Numbered from the stretch's first letter, positions 1 to 11,269 are shown. The stretch: 13,815 nucleotides of DNA from an uncultured Desulfobulbaceae bacterium (GCA_947258675.1 CAMYJP010000085.1:1-13815); one strand, 5' to 3'. Translations and numbers: made by a program. Notes: generated from the sequence alone by a model not told the origin.

Positions 1-30
1 AAAAAACAAAAAAAATGATAACAATTGATA

Positions 31-43
31 ACGGGGAGGAATT
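31..43 (+). promoter_or_regulatory. Strong ribosome binding site for the heme-propeller gene
   Basis: GGGGAGGA lies about five bases before the ATG at 44, a near-perfect Shine-Dalgarno match at good spacing. It fixes the start and suggests efficient translation. The promoter itself lies at or beyond the left edge of the window. Confidence 0.7.
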
Positions 44-1180
44 ATGAAGAAAATTTTATCAACTGTAGCGGCATTGGCTCTTGTTGTTGGTGGTTACATG
101 ACTTTAACGGCTGTGGATTCAAGCACTCCAGTAGCTGTTGCAAGCGGCAAAAAGACGTATAATGCCACAATGTATGTATCAGGTATGGGCGGCCATTTTG
201 CAAAAGCTGATGTTACGATTGATCCAAACAATACAAGCGACCCGCTTAAAATAAATTCGCTGGACATGGTAGACATCGGCGGCAGCGGCTATCCAACCCA
301 TGATGCCCGCATAGATGATCTGGACGGGAGCAAAATGTACTGGTCCACTTATAAGCTTGACACCTGGAAAAACAAAGGTGCCAAGGGTGGTAAATTACAT
401 GTCGGTATAACCAACCTGGAAACCGATGAAGTTATCAAAGATGTTGCATTCGATGCTCCGGCGCGCGCCCAGTGGACAGGCGCCAATTACTGCGGTTCCG
501 GCCAGTCTGCTAAATCCTATATACCTGTATCCATGGCCAATGAAGGATACATCGATGTTTTTGATAAGGCCAGCATGGAACTCAAGCATCGTGTTTTCTT
601 TGATGAACTCGGTATTAAAGCCGGCGAAACCACATTTGCCCATGGTATCAACACGCCAGACTTCAAAAAATTCTTACTCACTGTGAACATAACACCGACC
701 GGTTTCACCAAGTGGACAGGAAACACCAAGCTTATCATGCTTGATATGGAAGCTCTGGAAAACGGCAAGCTTAAAAAACTGGCAGAAGCCACAATTACCG
801 GTAAACCAAAAGATGCTTCCGGCGGTACCATTACGTTCCGTCAGTACTTTTCAGATGACGGCAAGCTTATCTTCCAGTCCGGCGCCGACCGCGGATATCT
901 CATCGATGCCGCAACCCTCAAAGTTCTTGACGAAATTACTCCGCTACCGGGTGAAAACCATGATATCATTCCGACCCCGGATGGAAAATATGCAGTCATG
1001 ACACTCAGAGAAAAAGCAAAAGACTTTGAAGGAAAAGATTCTGTAGACGGCACCTTGCTCCTTTATGATGTTGAAGCAAAGAAAACAGTTGGCAACACTG
1101 TTTCCGTCTGCTTTGACTGCCATAAAAAAGAAGGTATTGGCAAAGCTATTCTCTGCGGTCTGGATGCTACTTGGAAATAA
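44..1180 (+). CDS. Exported beta-propeller-like protein with C-terminal c-type heme motif
   Basis: The 378-residue product starts with a signal peptide: Lys2-Lys3, a hydrophobic stretch at about residues 5-22, and a plausible cleavage after Ala-Val-Ala (31-33). It is therefore probably periplasmic or exported. The middle has repeated beta-propeller-like units with a polar turn followed by a strand, such as TPDGKYAVMT (311-320), SDDGKLIFQS (270-279) and the DVFDKASMEL type (171-180), reminiscent of YncE/YVTN or heme-d1-type propellers. Histidines open several units (H86, H200, H306). Near the C terminus Cys356-X-X-Cys359-His360 is a c-type heme attachment motif, followed by only 18 residues and a further Cys371. 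The start at 44 is supported by a strong GGGAGGA ribosome site. I see the signal peptide, repeats and heme motif; a role in periplasmic electron transfer is inference. No specific enzyme activity can be named, and no distal Met ligand follows the motif. Confidence 0.85.
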   Translation: MKKILSTVAALALVVGGYMTLTAVDSSTPVAVASGKKTYNATMYVSGMGGHFAKADVTIDPNNTSDPLKINSLDMVDIGGSGYPTHDARIDDLDGSKMYWSTYKLDTWKNKGAKGGKLHVGITNLETDEVIKDVAFDAPARAQWTGANYCGSGQSAKSYIPVSMANEGYIDVFDKASMELKHRVFFDELGIKAGETTFAHGINTPDFKKFLLTVNITPTGFTKWTGNTKLIMLDMEALENGKLKKLAEATITGKPKDASGGTITFRQYFSDDGKLIFQSGADRGYLIDAATLKVLDEITPLPGENHDIIPTPDGKYAVMTLREKAKDFEGKDSVDGTLLLYDVEAKKTVGNTVSVCFDCHKKEGIGKAILCGLDATWK

Positions 1181-1223
1181 GACCAGCTAATATTATCATA
1201 TTGTAAAATAATTTAATTGAATC

Positions 1224-1262
1224 AAAAAGGGCATCGGGTATAGTGACACCGGTGCCCTTTTT
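1224..1262 (+). terminator. Rho-independent terminator after the heme-propeller gene
   Basis: A hairpin pairs AAAAGGGCATCGG with CCGGTGCCCTTTT, with one T-G wobble, around an 11-base loop, and ends in a T run. It sits 44 bases after the stop at 1180. It should end the upstream transcript and so separates it from the ABC genes that follow. The A run on its left arm means it might also work in the reverse direction. Confidence 0.88.
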
Positions 1263-1325
1263 ATATGCAATTTTATCCTTACCTAATCACTAATTTGTTT
1301 TTATTCCTAAATAAAATTCTGCCAT

Positions 1326-2526
1326 ATGAATTATTTCTCCTTTTTGACTGTTGCCCTTAAAAACCTTAAGAGAAAACCTTTCAGAACCGCAGTTCTTGCT
1401 TCTGCGATAGCGCTCTTGGTTACCCTGCTCATTTTTGCCACCTCTTTTACAATCAGTGTTTCTTCAAGCCTTAAAAAGTCGGCTGATCGTTTAGGGGCAG
1501 ACTTGATTGTTGTTCCTGTTGGCGCCCGGGGGTTCGCTGAAGAGTTTCTGCTGGAATCAAAAAACACCGCTTTTTACATGCCTAAAACGGTTATTGATAG
1601 GATCAAGGCTGTAGAGGGGGTTGAATCCGTCACCTATCAGACATATTTGTCATCTATCGCCGGTCTCTGTTGCGATATTATCCCAACCCGGATTGTCGCC
1701 TTTCATCAGGATTCAGATTTTATTATCAGACCATGGCTGCAGGAAGCCATTGGCCGGGAGCTTGAAAAAGGTGAAGCCATTGCAGGGTTTGGAACCAGTG
1801 AAAATCTCGGCCTGGGGTTACTGGCTATTGAAACGACCATCTTTGATAATCGATTCACTATGGTGGGTGTTTTGGAACAAACCGGAACCGGGCTGGATAA
1901 TGCCCTGTTTATGACTGAAGAAAACTTAAAAGGAATTATTGAAAGCGGGAAATCCCCTTTAAAAAAGGGTGAAATTTCAATAATATTTACAAAACTGAAA
2001 AAAGGATTTTCTCCTGATTATGTCGGCAAAATCATCGAGGGAAATAATCCTGATGTTGATATTGTCGCCAGAAGTGGCATGGGTGAAAAATTTCTTACTA
2101 TCCTTGGTGATATCAATAAAATTTTCGTAGTAACCATTTTATTGTCTTCCCTGCTGACCATCCTTCTTGTTTGTACTATATTTTCTGCAATAGCACATGA
2201 ACGAGCAAAAGAAATAGGTATTATGCGCGCTATTGGCTATTGGTGCAAAAGAAGCGCACATCGTCAAACTTTTTATTCTCGAGGTGTTAGCACTGGCCTT
2301 GGCCGGAAGTTTTGTCGGGGCAGTTATGGGCACTTACCTCTCGAGCATCCTTGCCGAATCTTTTACCCTTCTAAAAAACATTTCCGCGAACCTTACCGGT
2401 CTGGAACAGATTGTCATCGCCTTGATAGGACTCCTTGCAGGGTCAGGAATTTGCGTGGCCGGAGCAATGTTGCCGATCAATCGGATAAAGAAACTGGAAC
2501 CCCTTCTGGCAATTAAAGAGGAATAA
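1326..2526 (+). pseudogene. FtsX/MacB-type ABC permease, frameshifted by a 7-bp tandem duplication
   Basis: The gene reads as an ABC exporter permease of the FtsX/MacB/LolC type. It has a first membrane segment at about residues 22-43, a long extracytoplasmic domain, and a second membrane segment at about 266-289 followed by the coupling-helix motif HERAKEIGIMRAIG (291-304). There the frame breaks: GCTATTG occurs twice in direct tandem at 2229-2235 and 2236-2242. In the first frame translation continues as unrelated sequence to a stop at 2516. In the next frame the proper continuation, AIGAKEAHIVKLFILE and two more membrane segments, runs to a stop at 2526. Removing one heptamer restores a four-segment protein of 397 residues. 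No clear ribosome site precedes the ATG at 1326. The ATPase gene starts two bases after the restored stop, so the pair is one operon. The ectodomain has a Cys115-Cys116 pair. It is either a real loss of function, a reversible slipped-strand switch, or a read error; substrate unknown. Confidence 0.85.
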
Positions 2527-2528
2527 AC

Positions 2529-3203
2529 TTGTCACAGCTAGAAATAATAGACCTGAATAAGATCTATCCTATTGGTGATGATCAAATTTCAGCGGTAAAT
2601 AATGTAAATATATCAATTGATAAGGGCAATTTTTTATCTGTTGTCGGCCATTCAGGTTCAGGAAAAACAACCCTCATCTCCATGATTGGTGGAATTCTGC
2701 GGCCAACATCTGGAAAAATTCTGCTCGATGGAATTGATATCTGTACATTAACAGATGATCAGCTCTCAGAATTCCGAAACACCAAAATAGGTTTCATGTT
2801 TCAGTTTGCAAGCCTGCTTCCTATGCTTTCCACCAAGGAAAATGTCTTGTTGCCGAACCTCTTCGATCCCCATGAAAAAACGCCGGATAATAATAAGGCG
2901 GAAGAATATCTTGAACTGGTCGGCATTAAAGAAAAAAAGAACGTTTATCCTGCTCAACTTTCAGGCGGGCAGCAAAGAAGAGTTGCTATTGCCAGAGCTT
3001 TAATGAATGATCCTGTCATAATACTTGCGGATGAGCCAACGGGTGACCTAGATGAGGAAACAGAAGCAGAAGTAATAGAGTTATTTAAAAAAATTAATAA
3101 AGAAAAGTCTGTGACCATCGTTCTAATTACCCACAACCTTGAACTAGCAAAACAGGCAGACACACAGTTCAGAATGACCCAGGGTGTTCTTAAGACCCTT
3201 TAA
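2529..3203 (+). CDS. ABC transporter ATP-binding protein, LolD/MacB-like
   Basis: A 224-residue cytoplasmic ATPase subunit, the usual length for the LolD/MacB/FtsE group that works with FtsX-like permeases in mechanotransmission or export rather than solute import. All motifs are intact: Walker A GHSGSGKTT (40-48), Q-loop Gln92, signature LSGGQ (144-148), Walker B with D168-E169, D-loop around 171-175 and switch His202. The start is a TTG at 2529, chosen because AAAGAGGA (2515-2522) lies six bases upstream and the N terminus SQLEIIDLNKIY fits the family. The TTG comes two bases after the stop of the restored permease, so translation is probably coupled. If the permease is truly broken, this ATPase lacks its encoded partner, yet it shows no decay itself. 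Confidence 0.9.
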   Translation: MSQLEIIDLNKIYPIGDDQISAVNNVNISIDKGNFLSVVGHSGSGKTTLISMIGGILRPTSGKILLDGIDICTLTDDQLSEFRNTKIGFMFQFASLLPMLSTKENVLLPNLFDPHEKTPDNNKAEEYLELVGIKEKKNVYPAQLSGGQQRRVAIARALMNDPVIILADEPTGDLDEETEAEVIELFKKINKEKSVTIVLITHNLELAKQADTQFRMTQGVLKTL

Positions 3204-3326
3204 TACAAAAATTCTTTGCCTCTTTCATTTTTCCAGAATATTCCTCAATTTTTTAGTGGGCGCTAGAATATTTAAAATTTTTCGGTTTTTCCCATTGGCA
3301 CGCAGCAATGAAAATAAAACTTTTCG

Positions 3327-3349
3327 CCGGACCGGTAGAACCTATCCGG
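3327..3349 (-). terminator. Possible terminator of the serine hydrolase gene
   Basis: Immediately after the hydrolase stop codon (3351-3353, minus strand), two 10-base arms (3327-3336 and 3340-3349) can pair around a 3-base loop, with one mismatch and one wobble. On the minus strand the stem is followed, after several bases, by a broken T run (GTTTTATTTT). On the plus strand no T run follows, so it fits the hydrolase better than the ABC operon. The imperfect T run keeps confidence low. Confidence 0.35.
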
Positions 3350-3350
3350 G

Positions 3351-4499
3351 TCAATCAAGCAAAGATATAACTGTATCGTGAAATACCGGTCTGAACTCCT
3401 TTATCTTTTCATTATCTCTTCTCGGATGAACTCTGTTTGTTAACAACACGATAGCCATCTCTCTAACAGGATCAATCCAGAAAGACGTTCCTGTATAACC
3501 TAAATGGCCTGCACTGCCTGCAGAAAAATATTTACCGCTGCTTGATCCTGTTTTTGCAGGAGTATCGAAGCCAAGCGCCCATGTGCTTTCCTTGTCTACC
3601 TTCTGTTTCTTTAAAATTTCCTGTAAATCGCTGTTTAAATAATTAGGGTGTTCGCTTCTATCCTTCCATTGTTCCAACAATGATGTTGTAAGGTGCAAAA
3701 CACTTTCAATATTTCCAAATAGGCCGGCATGTCCGGAGACTCCTCCTAATGTATAAGCATTGTCGTCGTGCACTTCTCCACAGAGCTCCCTGCCACGCCA
3801 GGGGCAAATTTCCGTTGAGGAAAAAATTTTTTCTTTAGCTAATATACTTTTTCCCCCTTCGGTCAACGGTTTATAAAAAATTCCCTTATGCAAACCTAAA
3901 GGTTTATAAATTTTTTCTCTAACAAACAAATTTATTTTTTCTTTTGATTTTACCTCAACAATTCCACCTAAGAGCATAAAACCTAAATCACTATAAATTG
4001 AATGCGTTCCTGGTGAGTTATCCAGGTTTTCTTCAAGTATCCAAGTTAGTAAAGTTTTGTTCCGCTGTTGAAAAGGGATATTTATAAGGTCCTTAAAATA
4101 CGGTTTATAGGCAGGAAGCCCTGAACTGTGATTAAGTAGATGTTTAAGCGTTATGTCTCTTTTATCTTTAGTAATTTTCCTTTCCAGCAATGATGATAAT
4201 TTTTCATCTAAGTATACTTTTTTCTCTTTAAGAAGACACAATATTGCAAGAGTAGTAGACAGAGGTTTTGTCAACGAAGCAAGATCAAAAAAGACATTCT
4301 TCTCCATTCTCTTTTTTTGTTCAGTATTGCTAGTAGTACCATAAGAAACTATCAGTTTTTTCTCTATTTTTCCGTCATAGTATTTTGATATTCCAATCAC
4401 AGCTCCCGGAAAAATTTGTTTTGCAAGCGCCTCCTCCATTAGCACATTTATATTATGTATAACATCATTTTTTACCCCTTTTGTTTCCATTCTTTTCAC
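3351..4499 (-). CDS. Beta-lactamase-family (class C/PBP-like) serine hydrolase
   Basis: The 382-residue product belongs to the beta-lactamase/penicillin-binding-protein-like serine hydrolases. The nucleophile motif is S75-L-T-K78. The second motif is Y169-S-D171, where AmpC-type enzymes have YxN; YSD is common in this broad family. The third is H332-L-G334. The stretch GEVHDDNAYTLGGVSGHAGLFG (241-262) resembles the subgroup whose members are sometimes fused to GH3 beta-N-acetylglucosaminidases, hinting at peptidoglycan recycling, but this is inference. There is no signal peptide or lipobox, so it is probably cytoplasmic, unlike classical resistance beta-lactamases. The longest frame starts at a GTG at 4499; an ATG at 4490, three codons in, is equally possible, and neither has a good ribosome site. 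It is transcribed away from dnaN. True beta-lactam hydrolysis should not be assumed; esterase or peptidase activity is as likely. Confidence 0.85.
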   Translation of the reverse strand: MKRMETKGVKNDVIHNINVLMEEALAKQIFPGAVIGISKYYDGKIEKKLIVSYGTTSNTEQKKRMEKNVFFDLASLTKPLSTTLAILCLLKEKKVYLDEKLSSLLERKITKDKRDITLKHLLNHSSGLPAYKPYFKDLINIPFQQRNKTLLTWILEENLDNSPGTHSIYSDLGFMLLGGIVEVKSKEKINLFVREKIYKPLGLHKGIFYKPLTEGGKSILAKEKIFSSTEICPWRGRELCGEVHDDNAYTLGGVSGHAGLFGNIESVLHLTTSLLEQWKDRSEHPNYLNSDLQEILKKQKVDKESTWALGFDTPAKTGSSSGKYFSAGSAGHLGYTGTSFWIDPVREMAIVLLTNRVHPRRDNEKIKEFRPVFHDTVISLLD

Positions 4500-5076
4500 T
4501 TTTTTTTCATCTCTATTTTAACGACTTTTTGATCATTTATAACTATTTAAAATTAAAGTGTTTTTTTAATAAAATAAATAACAGAATTGCCCTTAATAAT
4601 CATTGAGTTTTACCCTTAATTGAACTATAATTTCTCAATTTTCCTCCATCCTTCTTAAGTATTATCTTTATTGATATTTTAATGTTTACCAAGAAGGCAC
4701 ATCTCCATTATTTTCCGGACGGAAAAATTTATGATCCATGCATATTTTGCAGATTTTTTTTAACCTTTGTAAATGGTGCATAAAAAAAATTTGTTCCATA
4801 AAAACTATATAGGCTAATTTTGATAATTCACAAAACCAAATATGAGATTATAAAATATAATATTAAAATAATTAATACTTTTTAAGTTTTCAGCCTGTTG
4901 ATGTTAATTAATTTTTAATAAAATACAAAAACGACTAATTAACTTTCAATAACACTGTTTATACATATTGTTTTTTAAAATTATTTTTTAAATTTTAAAT
5001 AGTTATTAATGTTACTAACAATATTTTAATTGATAATAATAACAATTAATTTTTTAAAATAATAAAGGATATAATT
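4500..5076. other. AT-rich divergent intergenic region upstream of dnaN; possible origin region
   Basis: No gene is visible in these 577 bases. They are strikingly AT-rich, most of all from about 4840 to 5060, where long A/T runs dominate. Promoters for the minus-strand hydrolase and for dnaN must lie here, but no convincing -35/-10 pair could be fixed. Three nonamers differ by one base from the DnaA box TTATNCACA: TTATGCACC (4775-4783, minus), TAATTCACA (4824-4832, plus) and TTATACATA (4959-4967, plus). In DNA this AT-rich, about one such match is expected by chance, so three is only suggestive. Position directly upstream of dnaN and an AT-rich unwinding-like tract fit an origin; the absence of dnaA and of exact boxes counts against it. 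Confidence 0.4.
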
Positions 5077-6207
5077 ATGCCGCTTAAATTTAATGTTGAA
5101 AAAAATATTTTTTTGACCGCTCTCACATCTCTCCAGTCAATTACTGCCAAAAAAGGAACTATGGCTGTCCTTTCCAATATTCTCCTTACTGTTAACGACA
5201 ACTTCATTGAATTAACCGGAACAGACTTGGAAGTGGGAATTAAGAAGAAAATTAATGGTGATATATTTGCAACAGGTGCAATAACTCTCCCCTCAAAAAA
5301 GCTTTTTGAAATAGTTAGAGAATCTGGTGGAGATGTTATTGAAATAGAGGAAAAGGATAATAATTGGGTAAAAATACACACAGGATCGAGCAGCTTCAAT
5401 TTGGCTGGTATATCCAGCGATGAATACCCTGATTTTCCAGATTATGATGAAAAAATATTAATTTCCATACCAAGTGAGATGTTGTCGGAATTAATAAATA
5501 AAACCATTTATTCGGTTGCTCAGGAAAGAGAAAGTAACTTTAGCTTGACAGGCGCTCTTTTTGAAAAAGAAGAAAAAGAAGAAAAATATTATTTAAAAAT
5601 GATATCTTCAGATGGGCATCGTCTTACTTTAATGGAAAAAGAATCACCTGTTGATTTACAAAAATTAAAGATTGAAAAAAATACAATTATTCCAAGGAAA
5701 GGATTAATTGAAATAAAAAGGTTTTGTGAAGATAATGAACAAATATTAATTGGTCTTAATAAAAAACAGATTGTTTTGAAATCTGAAAATTCACTTATCA
5801 TAATTAGATTAATGAATGGAGAATTTCCAGATTATAAAAATATTTTAACTGTCATCGACAGAGATAATTATATAGAAATAAAAAAAATAAGTTTTTTAGA
5901 ATCTTTAAAAAGAACGAGTATTTTTACAGATGATACTTTCAATTCAATACAAATAGATATTAATAATGACGTAATGATTCTATCTTCACAGAATGTTGAT
6001 TTTGGAAATGCAACTGATGAATTATCAATAAAATATGATAAGGAAAGATTATTACTTGGGTTTAATTGTAAATATTTAATTGAAACTTTGCATGTAATTG
6101 ATGGCGATACAGTAAAGGCAATTATTAATTCTGATCAGAGTCCATGTTTATTGATGTCAGATGATGATATTGGCTTTATCAGTATAATAATGCCAATGAA
6201 AATATAA
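5077..6207 (+). CDS. dnaN: DNA polymerase III beta subunit (sliding clamp)
   Basis: A 376-residue sliding clamp, close to the usual length of about 366-380. Two such subunits form a ring that tethers the replicative polymerase and other partners to DNA. Recognisable family stretches are LPSKKLFEIVRE (86-97), the SSDGHRLTLMEKE segment (about 177-189, equivalent to the DGHRL motif of other clamps), NGEFPDYKNIL (about 247-257) and the C-terminal MPMKI, matching the VMPMRL-type end that helps form the partner-binding pocket. The start is set by AAGGA (5065-5069), seven bases before the ATG. The gene is visibly more AT-rich, with more Lys, Asn and Ile, than gyrA downstream. It heads a same-strand cluster with gyrB (57-base gap) and gyrA. 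dnaA is not upstream and recF is not downstream. Confidence 0.96.
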   Translation: MPLKFNVEKNIFLTALTSLQSITAKKGTMAVLSNILLTVNDNFIELTGTDLEVGIKKKINGDIFATGAITLPSKKLFEIVRESGGDVIEIEEKDNNWVKIHTGSSSFNLAGISSDEYPDFPDYDEKILISIPSEMLSELINKTIYSVAQERESNFSLTGALFEKEEKEEKYYLKMISSDGHRLTLMEKESPVDLQKLKIEKNTIIPRKGLIEIKRFCEDNEQILIGLNKKQIVLKSENSLIIIRLMNGEFPDYKNILTVIDRDNYIEIKKISFLESLKRTSIFTDDTFNSIQIDINNDVMILSSQNVDFGNATDELSIKYDKERLLLGFNCKYLIETLHVIDGDTVKAIINSDQSPCLLMSDDDIGFISIIMPMKI

Positions 6208-6249
6208 CTTTTATAAAAATTAAAAATCATAATCTATTAGCGTAGATAG

Positions 6250-8685
<2,436 letters not shown>

Positions 8686-8778
8686 TTACCAAGACCTTTC
8701 TGTCATAAGAATATTTTCTTCTTAGCCTAATCGGGCAGCAGGAATTTCTAAAAATACAATAAGTTAGGTTAAATCATC

Positions 8779-11220
8779 ATGGAAGAAAAAGAGCTAGTCG
8801 ATTCACCAACAATTTCCATAGAAAAGGAACTTCAAAAGTCATATCTCGATTATGCAATGAGTGTCATAATTGGTAGAGCTTTGCCGGATGTGCGCGATGG
8901 CCTTAAGCCCGTGCACCGCAGGGCTCTATTCGCAATGCGGGAGCTTAATAATTACCATAATAGACCTTATTTGAAATCAGCTAGAATCGTTGGTGACATG
9001 ATAGGTAAATATCATCCGCATGGTGATACGGCGGCATATGATACAATTGTTAGAATGGCTCAGGGTTTTTCCCTGCGCTACCCGCTGGTTGACGGGCAGG
9101 GGAACTTTGGCTCTGTTGATGGCGATTCTCCGGCTGCCATGAGGTATACGGAAGCCAGGATGACTAAAATTGATCAGGAAATAATCGCTGATCTTGAAAA
9201 AGAAACCGTAGATTGGACGCCTAACTATGATAATTCGCTGATGGAGCCGGTGGTCTTTCCCACCAAGATACCCAACCTGCTGATAAACGGTTCATCCGGT
9301 ATTGCTGTGGGTATGGCCACAAATATTCCTCCTCATAACATAAACGAAGTGTTAAATGGGCTTACCGCGCTTATCGATGATCCTAACATTTCAGTTCATC
9401 AGCTCACAGACCATATCAGTGGGCCGGATTTCCCAACCGGCGCCTTTATCTGCGGGCGGGCCGGAATCCGGCAGGCTTATGAGACCGGACGCGGCAGTGT
9501 TCTCATGCGGTCAAAGACCCATATAGAGCAAAAGGATAAAGGCAGAAGAGAATCAATTATTATTACAGAAATTCCCTATCAGCAGAACAAAGCTTCTCTG
9601 GTTGAAAAAATTGCCTTTTTGATAAAGGAAAAAAAGATAGAGGGAATTTCAGAAATCAGAGATGAGTCCGACCGGCAAGGAATGCGGGTTGTGCTGGATT
9701 TAAAAAAGGATGAAATTGCCGACGTTATTCTGAATCAATTATATAAGAACACTCCTCTGCAGAAATCATTTGGTATTATATTGCTCAGTATTGTCAACAA
9801 TAGGCCGGAAATTCTGAACCTGAAACAAATTCTACAGCATTTTATACTGCACCGTCGTGCAATTATTTATCGCCGAACTACTTATGACCTCAAAAAAGCA
9901 GAAGCGCGTGCCCACATCCTGGAGGGATTGAAAATAGCCATCAGCAATATGGAAGAGGTCGTGAATCTGATCAAGGGTTCGGCGAATCCCCAGGAGGCAA
10001 AGTCCGGCCTGATAGAGCGCTTTGAACTGTCAGAAATTCAGGCCCAGTCGATACTGGAGATGAGGCTGCAAAGGCTGACCGGCCTGGAAAGAGATAAGAT
10101 TATCAATGAGTATAATGAATTACTGGAAAAAATTGGTTGGTTGAACCAGGTATTAAACGACGAGAACCTGGTTATGAAGTTAATTCGGGAAGAATTTGAA
10201 GAAATTATGGAACAGTATGGTGATGAGCGCCGCACCGAGATTATAGAGGCGCCGGATGAAATATTGCCGGAAGACCTTATTACCCAGGAAGATATGGCTT
10301 ATATAAAGAGAAACCCTGTCAGCCTTTATCGAGCTCAGCGGCGTGGTGGCAAGGGGGTGAAAGGTATAACCACAATTGAAGAGGATTTTGTCAGTAACCT
10401 CTATCTTGCCTCCACCCATGATATGTTCCTGTTTTTTACCAACTACGGCAAAATTTTCTGGCGAAAAGTTTATCAGATTCCCATGGCCGGCCGCACGGCG
10501 CGCGGTAAGGCTATCGTCAACCTGCTTGAGCTTTCTGAGGGGGAAAAGGTGGCGGCAATCTTGCCGGTCCAAACCGCTGATTTTGAATCAGAAAGCTACA
10601 TTATGATGGTAACCAAGCTCGGCAGGGTAAAGAAAACATCATTGAAAGAGTTTGAAAGACCACTTCGTAAGGGCAAAATTGCCTTGAAAATTAATGAGGA
10701 TGATGAAATTATTTCTGCGGTTATTACCAATGGAGATAATGATATTCTGCTGGTATCCAGGCGTGGCTTGTCAATACGTTATCATGAAAATGACGTGCGG
10801 GTCATGGGGCGCCAGGCCGCCGGAGTCAGAGGCATCAGGCTAACTTCCGGAGACCGGGTGGTCGGGGTTGTTGTATTGGCAACGGATTCATCTATTCTCA
10901 CAGTTACTGAAAACGGGTATGGCAAGCGGAGCCCGGAGAGCGAATACCGGGTCCAGAGGCGAGGCGGTAAAGGAATAATTGCTATCAAATCAAGTAAACG
11001 AAACGGCGAAATCGTCGGCGCCATGCAGGTTGTTGATGAAGATAATGTCATGCTTATTGCCGACAGTGGCAAGATTATTCGAATGAGCATGGATCATGTC
11101 AGAATAATAGGCAGGAATACACAGGGTGTTCGGTTAATTAATCTGCAGCAGGGAGAAAAGGTTGTCGGTATGGATCAGGTTGCAGCAGACTCGGAGGAGT
11201 TTGAAGAAGAGGAAGAGTAA
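8779..11220 (+). CDS. gyrA: DNA gyrase subunit A
   Basis: The 813-residue breakage-reunion subunit of gyrase. The catalytic tyrosine is Tyr123 in [10 protein letters not shown], which links covalently to cut DNA. The quinolone-determining region [17 protein letters not shown] (72-88) has Thr84 and Asp88 at the positions of E. coli Ser83 and Asp87; Thr here is natural in many species, so no acquired resistance change is implied. The C-terminal DNA-wrapping beta-pinwheel begins near residue 510 with a canonical GyrA box QRRGGKG (520-526). A second identical heptapeptide lies at 726-732 in a later blade, where E. coli has a degenerate version. The tail is a short acidic run ([10 protein letters not shown]), shorter than E. 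coli's regulatory acidic tail. It follows gyrB after 93 bases; the ribosome site before 8779 is weak, but the N terminus fits the family. Confidence 0.97.
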   Translation: MEEKELVDSPTISIEKELQKSYLDYAMSVIIGRALPDVRDGLKPVHRRALFAMRELNNYHNRPYLKSARIVGDMIGKYHPHGDTAAYDTIVRMAQGFSLRYPLVDGQGNFGSVDGDSPAAMRYTEARMTKIDQEIIADLEKETVDWTPNYDNSLMEPVVFPTKIPNLLINGSSGIAVGMATNIPPHNINEVLNGLTALIDDPNISVHQLTDHISGPDFPTGAFICGRAGIRQAYETGRGSVLMRSKTHIEQKDKGRRESIIITEIPYQQNKASLVEKIAFLIKEKKIEGISEIRDESDRQGMRVVLDLKKDEIADVILNQLYKNTPLQKSFGIILLSIVNNRPEILNLKQILQHFILHRRAIIYRRTTYDLKKAEARAHILEGLKIAISNMEEVVNLIKGSANPQEAKSGLIERFELSEIQAQSILEMRLQRLTGLERDKIINEYNELLEKIGWLNQVLNDENLVMKLIREEFEEIMEQYGDERRTEIIEAPDEILPEDLITQEDMAYIKRNPVSLYRAQRRGGKGVKGITTIEEDFVSNLYLASTHDMFLFFTNYGKIFWRKVYQIPMAGRTARGKAIVNLLELSEGEKVAAILPVQTADFESESYIMMVTKLGRVKKTSLKEFERPLRKGKIALKINEDDEIISAVITNGDNDILLVSRRGLSIRYHENDVRVMGRQAAGVRGIRLTSGDRVVGVVVLATDSSILTVTENGYGKRSPESEYRVQRRGGKGIIAIKSSKRNGEIVGAMQVVDEDNVMLIADSGKIIRMSMDHVRIIGRNTQGVRLINLQQGEKVVGMDQVAADSEEFEEEEE

Positions 11221-11269
11221 CAGATACGCTGTTGTTATTGACACAGGGTTGTTAAAAATACGGTAAAAA

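Noticed and set aside
14..35. GATAACAATT-like words resembling a lac operator at the left edge
   Set aside because: Only a short AT-rich match with no symmetry like a true operator; likely coincidence in the leader of the first gene.
2529..2531. TTG start of the ATPase as evidence of a truncated gene
   Set aside because: AAAGAGGA stands at correct spacing and the N terminus matches full-length family members, so it is a normal alternative start.
4153..4344. Plus-strand open frame inside the hydrolase gene
   Set aside because: It is the antisense shadow of the well-supported hydrolase coding frame with no independent features.
4959..4967. TTATACATA and two other near DnaA boxes as proof of oriC
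   Set aside because: Each has one mismatch and such matches are expected by chance in DNA this AT-rich; kept only as a weak hint.
8722..8746. Small TAAGAA/TTCTTA hairpin between gyrB and gyrA
   Set aside because: Only about six AT pairs and no T run; too weak for a terminator or a clear regulatory site.
9025..9045. Thr84 in GyrA as a quinolone-resistance mutation
   Set aside because: Thr at this position is the natural residue in many bacteria, and Asp88 is intact.
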